Shown here: positions 18,106 through 25,800 of the stretch, in pieces | How positions within the stretch are numbered: position 1 is the first letter of the stretch | Layout of the letters: every line of letters starts with the position of its first letter | Assembly (NCBI GenBank): GCA_030524635.1 | Contig: JAUNGG010000042.1 | Span: 1 to 36,986, forward strand | Origin: Lachnospiraceae bacterium | GTDB lineage: Bacteria; Bacillota; Clostridia; Lachnospirales; Lachnospiraceae | Length of the DNA stretch: 36,986 bases | Direction of reading: 5' to 3' | Translations under genes and position numbers: made by a program | The notes under the pieces: generated by a model | The model's database searches: none | The model's input: the letters and a program-made list of their open reading frames with translations, nothing else | What the model was told of the DNA's origin: nothing

Positions 18106-18987
18106 ATGGACCAGGTGAAGAAGCAGATCCACTGGGGAGATGCCTACAGCAGAGGGATCACCGGAAGGGGAGTGGGCGTTGCCGTGCTGGATACGGGAGT
18201 ATACCTGCATCCCGATTTTCGGAACCGGGTGACGGCTTTTCGGGATATGGTTCGGGGGCGGATCACCCCCTATGATGACAATTCCCATGGAACCCATGTC
18301 TGTGGAATCATTGGAGGCAGCGGCCAGGCATCCGGCAGCCGGTTCCAGGGGATGGCTCCGGAGTGCAGGCTGATTGGGGTGAAAGTCCTGGATAAAAAAG
18401 GAAATGGATTTGCGTCGGATGTTCTGGCGGGCCTGCGGTGGGTGCGGGAAAACCGGGAACGGTATGGGATCCGCATTATCAATATTTCAGTAGGCTCCTT
18501 CAACCGGAATGTGATGAATGAGGATTCTGCGCTAGTGCGGGGGGTGGATGCAGCCTGGGACGATGGGCTGGTAATGGTGATCGCAGCGGGAAATCAGGGA
18601 CCGAAGGAGATGACCATTACAACCCCCGGAATCAGCCGGAAGGTGATTACGGTAGGCAGCTCCGATGATGACCAGGCCATTACCTTTATGGGAAACCGGA
18701 TGGTGGATTACTCGGGGCGCGGGCCTACTGCCGCCTGTATCCAGAAGCCGGATATCGTTGCGCCCGGGTCGAGGATCATCAGCTGCGCCAATCTGCAGAG
18801 CCGGTATCAGATCAAAAGCGGAACCAGCATGAGCACACCGCTGGTGACTGGAGCCATCGCTTTGCTTCTGGAAAAATATCCGGAAATGACCAATGTGGAG
18901 GTCAAACTGCGCCTGCGGGAGCGGGCAGTGGACCTGGGACTGCCCCATAATCAGCAGGGGGCATATGGTAATATAGTGTCAAGTTAG
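18106..18987 (+). CDS. S8 subtilisin-like serine protease, C-terminus probably replaced
   Basis: A 293-residue subtilase with the full catalytic triad: Asp29 in AVLDTGVYLHPDF, His61 in DNSHGTHVCG and Ser241 in SGTSMSTPLVTGA; the oxyanion Asn lies in VIAAGNQGP. There is no signal peptide or prodomain, as in intracellular subtilisins, so it probably acts in the cytosol. GAGGAAG lies about 9 bases upstream of the ATG. The last coherent family sequence is LGLPHNQQG (to about 18960). Relatives normally continue with a tryptophan-glycine and a short helix, but here the frame runs AYGNIVSS and stops inside the inverted-repeat DNA of the neighbouring element. I infer that element insertion replaced the final 10-15 residues. 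The catalytic core is intact, so the protein may still work. Confidence 0.85.
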   Translation: MDQVKKQIHWGDAYSRGITGRGVGVAVLDTGVYLHPDFRNRVTAFRDMVRGRITPYDDNSHGTHVCGIIGGSGQASGSRFQGMAPECRLIGVKVLDKKGNGFASDVLAGLRWVRENRERYGIRIINISVGSFNRNVMNEDSALVRGVDAAWDDGLVMVIAAGNQGPKEMTITTPGISRKVITVGSSDDDQAITFMGNRMVDYSGRGPTAACIQKPDIVAPGSRIISCANLQSRYQIKSGTSMSTPLVTGAIALLLEKYPEMTNVEVKLRLRERAVDLGLPHNQQGAYGNIVSS

Positions 18988-19145
18988 CAAGGAGCCAGTA
19001 AAATCAAGGGCTTCCGCTGATTTAGTCCTATAAAAAAACTGCTGTGGAAACAGTAAAATTGGATAAAAACGGGCCTGTTTTCAATCCGGGAACTGAAAAT
19101 CAAGCAACTTGACACGAATATACCATTAAGCCGAATGGTAATATA
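18965..19145. repeat. 11-bp direct repeats flanking the inverted-repeat unit
   Basis: ATGGTAATATA occurs at 18965-18975 and 19135-19145, bracketing the 140-bp unit plus about 19 bases. It could be a target duplication, an attachment-site core, or a residue of an older insertion. Confidence 0.45.
18976..19115. mobile_element. 140-bp inverted-repeat unit (MITE-like or insertion remnant)
   Basis: GTGTCAAGTT at 18976-18985 is exactly repeated inverted as AACTTGACAC at 19106-19115. AATATA abuts the left end and recurs one base beyond the right end. The interior has no open reading frame but can fold into a nested stem (CAGT/ACTG, GGAT/ATCC, AAAAC/GTTTT) around 19051-19095. This fits a miniature inverted-repeat element or the fused ends of an insertion sequence. 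It supplies the stop codon of the subtilisin frame. The family cannot be named from sequence alone. Confidence 0.5.
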
Positions 19146-19253
19146 AAATGTGTCCCAAAGAGGTGGTAACTGAATATTTTTAAAGTTTAGGTAGGACTAA
19201 ATTCGCTTATGAAACGGACAAGTGCCGTATCTGTGCAGCTGATTTAGTCCTAT
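19016..19253. repeat. Three copies of an ATTTAGTCCTA motif before the DUF5348 gene
   Basis: GCTGATTTAGTCCTAT is present exactly at 19016-19031 and 19238-19253. Its 11-base core ATTTAGTCCTA also occurs inverted at 19192-19202, so the last two copies form an inverted pair 39 bases apart. The repeats sit upstream of a partition/replication block, which would suit a protein-binding site, but they could also be recombination remnants. Confidence 0.45.
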
Positions 19254-19329
19254 TTAAATTGGAAGAGATTAACCGCATGAATTGGCTGGGTGAGTTGGAT
19301 TTTCCATCGGCAGCAAGGAGGGGATATAA

Positions 19330-19770
19330 ATGGCAGATATTAATAAAGTATTTGAAGAAGCGAATAAACTTAAATGGGATATTGAAAGCCTTTTGAAGCT
19401 TTCTGCTTTTGAACAAAACGGCGATCTGAGCGGTCTGCATATTGATGAGGAGGACAGTAATGAACTTTTCCTTGTTAATGAACTGCAATGGATTATGTAT
19501 AAGCTTGAGGAAGCCAAAAACCGGATTGCTTACCTGAAACGCCCGGTTAAGGAAACCAGCCATTTACATAAAAATGCAGGTGGACGGTATGAAACATCCA
19601 GCGGACATGTGTATACCAGCGGAGATATTATTGAGGTCTTATTGCTTGGTGACAACTTCCATGAAACACCTTATTGGGTCAGGACAAGTGTGGAGCATAA
19701 TGGCAGGGATTATTACTTGGTCAATTACAAAGACATCGGTATGGAAGGGTTAGCTGTCCGTCGGAGATAA
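19330..19770 (+). CDS. DUF5348 domain-containing protein
   Basis: A 146-residue protein of unknown function. The C-terminal half (from about residue 80: GGRYETSSGHVYTSGD, then PYWVRTSVEHNGRDYYLV) is recognised as DUF5348, a domain seen mainly in conjugative and integrated elements of Clostridia, next to ParA. The N-terminal half is a charged helical region that could be a coiled coil. AAGGAGG lies just before the ATG. It is 16 bases upstream of parA and co-directional, so probably the first gene of the partition block. The region upstream (18987-19330) holds repeats and no convincing gene. Confidence 0.75.
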   Translation: MADINKVFEEANKLKWDIESLLKLSAFEQNGDLSGLHIDEEDSNELFLVNELQWIMYKLEEAKNRIAYLKRPVKETSHLHKNAGGRYETSSGHVYTSGDIIEVLLLGDNFHETPYWVRTSVEHNGRDYYLVNYKDIGMEGLAVRRR

Positions 19771-19786
19771 GAAAGGGATATTAAAA

Positions 19787-20563
19787 ATGGGAATAATTTA
19801 CAATATATGCAATCAGAAAGGGGGCTGCGGCAAGACCATGACCTCGGTAAGCCTTGGGATTGGCCTTGCCCGCCAGGGCAGGCGTGTCTTACTGGTGGAC
19901 ATGGATGGGCAGGGGTCAATGACCGCCAGTTTAGGCTACAGTCAACCGGATCAGATGGAAGTTACTTTAGCAACGATTATGGAAAAGGTTATTGATGGCA
20001 AACCGTTGTCGGATGGGGAAGGAATCCTTCATCATTCCGAAAATATTGACCTTCTTCCGGCAAATATTGAACTGTCCGGGCTGGAAGTTACCTTAGTCAA
20101 TGCCATGAGCTGCGAAACAATTTTCAGGGAATATATAAAAACGGTGAAGGATGCGTATGATGCGGTGATTTTGGACACCATGCCTTCTCTGGGTATGCTG
20201 ACCATCAATGCACTGGCTGCGGCAGATAAAATAATCATTCCTGTCCAGGCACAATATTTATCCATCCGTGGATTGGAGCAGTTAATCCGCACCATTGCCA
20301 GGGTAAAGCAGCGGATAAATCCTGAACTTTCCATTGCCGGCATTTTAATTACCATGGCGGATATGCGGACGAATTATGCACGGGATATTGTGGAACTTTT
20401 ACATAGCACTTATGATGGGAAACTGCGGATTTTTGAGAGTATTATCCCTTTATCCGTGAGGGCTGCAGAAACCAGTGCAGAAGGGAAAAGCATTTATCTC
20501 CATGATCCGGCAGGCAAGGTGGCAGCGGCATATGCGGCATTGACAAGGGAGGTCATGGGGTGA
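19787..20563 (+). CDS. parA: ParA family partition ATPase
   Basis: A 258-residue ParA/Soj ATPase. With ParB it positions or segregates the replicon by ATP-dependent DNA binding. Seen: deviant Walker A QKGGCGKT (Lys11, Lys16), a second motif LVDMDGQGSMT, Walker B VILDTMPSLGMLT, and the late VPVQAQYLSIRGLEQL-type segment (here IPVQAQYLSIRGLEQL). No N-terminal helix-turn-helix extension, so it is of the small, chromosomal/Ib-like type. Its stop overlaps the GTG start of parB, which implies translational coupling. Such a pair in a clostridial element next to a RepA_N protein suggests a stage as a circular replicon. Confidence 0.93.
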   Translation: MGIIYNICNQKGGCGKTMTSVSLGIGLARQGRRVLLVDMDGQGSMTASLGYSQPDQMEVTLATIMEKVIDGKPLSDGEGILHHSENIDLLPANIELSGLEVTLVNAMSCETIFREYIKTVKDAYDAVILDTMPSLGMLTINALAAADKIIIPVQAQYLSIRGLEQLIRTIARVKQRINPELSIAGILITMADMRTNYARDIVELLHSTYDGKLRIFESIIPLSVRAAETSAEGKSIYLHDPAGKVAAAYAALTREVMG

Positions 20564-21498
20564 AAAGCAGTGCAAGGAATATCAAAATGACCAGGTTTGA
20601 TGACCTGTTCCAGACCGGGGAGTATCCAAGTGGGCAGGGTGAGCAGGTATGTGAACTGCCATTATCGGAACTTTTTCCTTTTAAGAACCATCCGTTTAAA
20701 GTGGCTGATGATGAATCCATGCAGGCTATGGCGGAAAGTGTCCGGCAGTATGGGGTATTTGTTCCCGGTATTGCCCGTAAATCCTCGGAAGGGCATTATG
20801 AACTGATTGCTGGTCATCGGCGTAAAAGGGCGTCGGAACTGGCAGGGAAAGAAACGATGCCGGTAGTAATCCGGGAAATGGACGATGATGAAGCGGTTTT
20901 GGCAATGGTGGACAGTAACATCCAGCGGGAAGATATTCTGCCAAGTGAAAAAGCATGGGCGTATAAAATGAAACTGGATGCCATACGGCGAAGGGCAGGC
21001 CGTCCATCGGCAGATAATCCTCGACAAGTTGGCGAGAATTACAGCGTGGAAATCATAAGCCAGGATTCCGGCGAAAGCGCCAGGAACATCCATCGGTATA
21101 TCCGTTTGACCTGCCTTTTGCCGGAGATTCTGCAGATGGTAGATGATAAGAAACTGGCTTTTAATCCGGCAGTGGAACTTTCCTACCTGGAAGAAAAGTG
21201 GCAGAAAAGGCTATGGGAACAGATAGAAAAATTTGGCACAGTTCCCTCATTGGAGCAGGCAAAACAGCTTAAACAGCTTAGCCAGGAGGGAAAACTGGGT
21301 GATGGGGAAATAGCGAAAATCATGGCAGGAGGGCGTTCTTTATCTAAACAGGTGACATTGAAAAGCAGACGGCTGAAGCAGTATTTCCCGGAGGATTATA
21401 CGCAAAAGCAGATGGAGGAAGTCATCTTTTTTCTGTTAGAAGAATGGAAAAGCAGGCAGGCGGAAATGGCAGACGGCTGTTGGTTAGAAAGCTTGTAA
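20560..21498 (+). CDS. parB: ParB/RepB/Spo0J family partition protein
   Basis: A 312-residue ParB. It binds centromere-like sites and is a CTP-dependent clamp in characterised members. Seen: the N-terminal ParB core with FKNHPFKVADDESMQAM and the AGHRRKRASELAG motif (GHRR is the CTP/arginine-rich motif), then a helix-turn-helix with SGESARNIHRYIRLT, and a charged C-terminus. The GTG at 20560 overlaps the parA stop; an ATG at 20587 (MTRFDDLF) is an alternative start. No recognisable 16-bp Spo0J-type parS palindrome was seen nearby, so the cognate site may be one of the repeats at 19016-19253; that is inference. A terminator follows 25 bases after the stop. Confidence 0.92.
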   Translation: MKSSARNIKMTRFDDLFQTGEYPSGQGEQVCELPLSELFPFKNHPFKVADDESMQAMAESVRQYGVFVPGIARKSSEGHYELIAGHRRKRASELAGKETMPVVIREMDDDEAVLAMVDSNIQREDILPSEKAWAYKMKLDAIRRRAGRPSADNPRQVGENYSVEIISQDSGESARNIHRYIRLTCLLPEILQMVDDKKLAFNPAVELSYLEEKWQKRLWEQIEKFGTVPSLEQAKQLKQLSQEGKLGDGEIAKIMAGGRSLSKQVTLKSRRLKQYFPEDYTQKQMEEVIFFLLEEWKSRQAEMADGCWLESL

Positions 21499-21522
21499 GC
21501 TAAAACTTCATGTGTTCACAAG

Positions 21523-21570
21523 CATCCGGCAAAATGTTTTCGGACAGGTTTGCCGGATGTTTAAAATTTT
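21523..21570 (+). terminator. Terminator after the parAB block
   Basis: CATCCGGCAAA (21523-21533) and TTTGCCGGATG (21549-21559) form a perfect 11-bp stem, followed by TTTAAAATTTT. Confidence 0.8.
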
Positions 21571-21689
21571 AGGGATTAAAGATATTTGATAGAGGTTTTA
21601 TTGGCGGAGGAATGAAAAGTAGCTTATTGTAATGCCATTTTTTGAAAAGAGCTACAAAAAGGTTTTACACGCGAGGAGGGAGAAAAAGG

Positions 21690-22649
21690 ATGATGGATTT
21701 GGAATACTACTACGGAAATGAGGCAGATCAATACAGTTTTTACCGTATCCCTAAAGCGCTTTTTACGGATAAGCGTTTTAGCAGCCTGTCTGTGGAGTCA
21801 AAGGTGTTATATAGCCTTCTCCTTGACCGGATGTCCCTGTCCATAAGGAATAACTGGATGGATAAAGATGGGCGGGTGTATATTATTTTTACAGTTGTTG
21901 ATATGATGATGGCGCTTGGGTGTGCAGAACAAAAAATCAGCCGTCTATTATCCGAACTGGACAATGTAAAAGGCGTTGGGCTGATTGAACGCAAGCGGCG
22001 TGGACTGGGGAAACCCAATGTAATTTATGTCAAGAAGTTTGCCAGTGCAGAATGGCCAAAACCACAAGACAAGGAAGAAGAAAACCAAAATTCAGGAATT
22101 GTGAAAACCACAAATCAAGAGCTGCCAAAATCACAAACAAATAATACTGATATAAATAATACTGACTCTAAAAAGATCAATCTATCCATCCATCAGGAAA
22201 GTGGGAAAGAGAGCAAATCAGGAAACACAGATTTGTTAACCGGTGAAAAACAAAAGATGGATAAGCATGATGGGATGGATAGGATGGATGCGTACCGCAG
22301 GCTGATCCAGAAAAATATTTCGTATGATGCCCTTATCCATAACCATCCGTATGACCGGGAAAGCATTGACGGCTTTGTGGAACTGATGACGGAAGTGTGC
22401 TGCAGTACACGGGAAAGGCTACGGATTAACCAGGAGGAGATGGATGCAGAGATTGTCAAAAGCAGGCTGTTAAAGCTGGATGGCGGGCATATTGAGTATG
22501 TGCTGGAATGCCTTAACCAGAATACGGCATTGGTGGGAAATATCCGGGGCTATACTTTGTCGGCACTGTATAATGCACCAGTAACCATTAGCCAGTATTA
22601 TACAAACCGTGTCCACCACGATATGGCAAAGGGGATGTATGATGGATAA
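21690..22649 (+). CDS. repA: Replication initiator RepA_N family with C-terminal DUF6017
   Basis: A 319-residue initiator. The N-terminal part (YSFYRIPKALFTDKRFSSLS, VESKVLYSLLLDRM, then a winged-helix-like LGCAEQKISRLLSELD) matches the RepA_N family of Gram-positive plasmid initiators. A polar linker (about 120-200) leads to a C-terminal domain with HNHPYDRESIDGFVELM and LNQNTALVGNIRGYTLSALY, recognised as DUF6017. AGGAGG lies 10 bases before the ATG at 21690; an ATG at 21693 is also possible, and an upstream TTG frame is not supported. The gene implies that the element can replicate, at least transiently, as an episome. RepA_N plasmids often carry their origin inside the gene, but I see no clear iterons in it. 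Confidence 0.88.
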   Translation: MMDLEYYYGNEADQYSFYRIPKALFTDKRFSSLSVESKVLYSLLLDRMSLSIRNNWMDKDGRVYIIFTVVDMMMALGCAEQKISRLLSELDNVKGVGLIERKRRGLGKPNVIYVKKFASAEWPKPQDKEEENQNSGIVKTTNQELPKSQTNNTDINNTDSKKINLSIHQESGKESKSGNTDLLTGEKQKMDKHDGMDRMDAYRRLIQKNISYDALIHNHPYDRESIDGFVELMTEVCCSTRERLRINQEEMDAEIVKSRLLKLDGGHIEYVLECLNQNTALVGNIRGYTLSALYNAPVTISQYYTNRVHHDMAKGMYDG

Positions 22650-22807
22650 GGGTGGTTGCCTGACGCTGGATGGGCAGAAGAAAAGTTTTGAGGTTATATA
22701 AACATGACAGGGTAGGAGAAGCTGCCAGTGAAGGCAAATGGTGATAGCAAAAGAAGTGATGATGACAGTAAAAACAGGGGTAACAGGAAGAAAATCAGGA
22801 TGAAAGG

Positions 22808-25800
22808 ATGGTGAAGATGGCGAAAATCAATGATATACGGGCATTGGCAGAAGAAACAGCCGAAAAGGTAAGTGCTTCTCCGCAGGAGTGGATGGAGTAC
22901 TTGGACACGGCGGCAAGGCTGTACCGGTATCCGTTTTCCGACAGCCTGTTAATCCATGCACAGCGCCCGGACGCTACAGCCTGTGCGTCGATGGAGTTGT
23001 GGAATGGAAAGATGCGCCGGTGGGTGAAGCGCGGGGCGAAGGGAATCGCCCTGATTGACGACAGGGGCAGGAGAAAACGGTTAAGATATGTGTTTGATAT
23101 TTCCGATACCCGGATGGTGGAGGGAGGAAGGACACCGTTTTTGTGGCAGATCCGGGAGGATCAGAGGGAAGCTATCCGCAAGTTTCTGGTAGAAGCTTAT
23201 TGCCTGGAAGGGGAGGGGATGGAAAGCCTTCCAGGGGCATTGCAAGTGCTTTCCCTCGAAGTGACAGAGGAGCTTGACGAGGCATTTGCCGGTTTGGAGG
23301 ATGAGGATACAGAGCGTTTCCAGGCGATGGGAAAGGAGGCCGTCCGGGAGCAGTTTAAGATGCTTCTTACCGACAGTGTCTTTTATGTGCTGGCCCGCCG
23401 ATGCGGATTGGAGCCAGGAGAGTATATGAGGGAAGGGGCATTTGCCGGGATTGAGGAGTTTTCCTCCCTGTCCCGCTTATCTTTCCTGGGAGATGCCACA
23501 AATAAATTTGCAGAGTCCGTGCTTGTCTGGATACGGAGGGAGATGCAGAAAATCTGCCGGAAGGAGGCGAAAAAGGAAAAAGGAAGCAAAGAGAAAGCAG
23601 AAAGCAAAGAAGAAAAAGAGCAAGAGGAAGAAAAGAGAAATATCCATGCGGAAGATGCGAAGGGTACAAAAGATGCCAAAGAACGCACATATCCGTCAGG
23701 GGATAAACAAGAATTACAAAAAGCGCAAGAATCAATACCAGAAGGAGAGAAAAGACATGAAGCTGACCTATCACCAGAAAGGGGATTATCTGTTCCCGGA
23801 TCTGACCATAACCGAGGAGGAAACGGAAATCGGGAAATACGGGATGCTGCGGGAAACGTTTCTAAAGGAACACCGGAGGGGATGGTATCAGAGCCTGCTC
23901 CTTTCCGGGAAGCTGAACCAGCACCTGGAGGAAACCGAAAGGACAGCCAGGGAGAGGTTGGAAACCATAATGGAGGGCTTGTTGGAGAGCCATCCGGCCC
24001 CGGAGAAGAAAGCCGACCCCATGGCCTGGACCGCCCATATGAACGGGCTGATGGCGATGGCAGAGGAAACTATTTTAAACGAAGTGATTTACCGTTAGGA
24101 GAAGAACAGGATAAACAGGAAAAGAAAGTTAAAGATGATTTTGATAAAGCGGAGGAGCAGTTGGCCTCCGCTTTGTCGTTGCCGGATCTACCGGGGATGG
24201 AGGAGCAGAAGCGGGCCATTGAGGGGCAGATGTCTGTTTTGAATGCGGGGACAGCGGAAACATCAAAGGAAGAACATCCACAATTGATTACTCAGGATGA
24301 GATAGATGCCTTTCTGATTCATGGCTCCCCTTACGAGAACACACACTTACGGATTTATGCGTATTTCCTTCAGGAACATACAGAAAAAGAAAAGGAAGAG
24401 TTTGTTCGGAAATGTTACGGGATAGGGGGAAGCAGCAGGGCAGTTCCCTGGGCTGATGATTTCCGTGCGGATTATCGCCATAAAGGATTGCAGTTGTCCC
24501 GTGGGGCATATGAAACCCCAGAAGCAGAAATTTCACTAAAGTGGTCATCTGTAGCCAAACGGATTGACCATCTGATGGATGAAGGCCGTTATCTGTCAGA
24601 AAAAGCAATAGAACGGATGCCAGAGTATGAACGGGAATGGATGGCAGAGAATTTCCTGCATTTTTACCGGCGCATATCACGGGAAATTAAGGAGTCCTTT
24701 GCCTATACCGATATTTCCATCCAGGCCGACAGCGCAAGGGAAATCGCAGAATTGTTAAAAGACCAGGAAATGGCTTCTGCATTGGCCTATGGAATGCAGA
24801 AAGCCCTGGATGCCATGCTGCCGGAATCTGCTATCGGTAAAGAAATGGCGTCGTTTGTAAGCAATTTTAGGCGGTATATAGACGGTGATTACACAATCTT
24901 TCCTGAACGGGAGAAACAGGAGCACCCGGAATCTGTACAGAGTGAATACGACCAGCTTTCCCTGTTTGACTTTATGGACAGGTCAGCAGACAGGCAGGAA
25001 GAACAAAAAGAAAGGGATTTAAGCATAGGCGTTCCGGGTAAAAGGGAGATTTCAGAAAAAGAAAAACGTTTTCAAACCGAGTTTCCGGCTGGAGAAACGC
25101 CTTCAATTCCTTCAGCAACAGGAAATCTGGAAACTGCCCAAAAGCAAGAGCCAGAGCCGGAAAGAACCAATTTCCGTATTACCAATGATGACCTGGGGGC
25201 AGGCGGGCCAAAGCAAAAGTTCCGTGCAAACCTGGAGGCGATTCATCAGTTAAAAAAGCTGGAAGCCGAAAACCGCCTTGCCACACCAGAAGAACAGGAG
25301 ATTTTATCTCATTATGTCGGATGGGGCGGAATCCCCTTTGCCTTTGACGAACACAATGAAAGCTGGAGAGCAGAGTACCGCGAATTAAAAGAAATCCTTA
25401 CACCCGAAGAATATAAAGAAGCCAGGGCCTCCACCTTAAATGCCTTTTATACTTCCCCCACGGTCATTAAAGCCATGTATGAAGTCCTTGGGAACATGGG
25501 TCTGACATCAGGAAATGGGTTGGAGCCGTCCTGCGGGATTGGAAATTTTATGGGCTTAATCCCGGAAACCATGGATGGGGTACGGCTTTATGGGGTAGAG
25601 CTGGACAGCCTTTCCGGGCGGATTGCCAGGCAGCTTTATCAGAAAAATACCATCGCCATCCAGGGTTTTGAAACAACCAATTACCCGGACAGTTTTTTTG
25701 ATTTTGTGATCGGAAATGTACCCTTTGGCAATTATAAGGTAGCTGACCGCAAATATGACCGGTACAATTTCATGATCCATGACTACTTTATCGGAAAATC

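Noticed and set aside
19171..19384. Open frame with a CRIC motif overlapping the start of the DUF5348 gene
   Set aside because: It opens without a start codon or ribosome binding site, and most of its length is an out-of-frame reading of the DUF5348 gene and its leader.
22642..22701. 19-residue open frame overlapping the end of repA
   Set aside because: It has a fair AAAGGGG site, but is too short to support without comparison and matches no family I know.
23442..23756. N-terminal extension of the TnpV frame
   Set aside because: It has no start signal, gives a lysine/arginine run from the purine tract and has no resemblance to TnpV; the start at 23757 has a good site.
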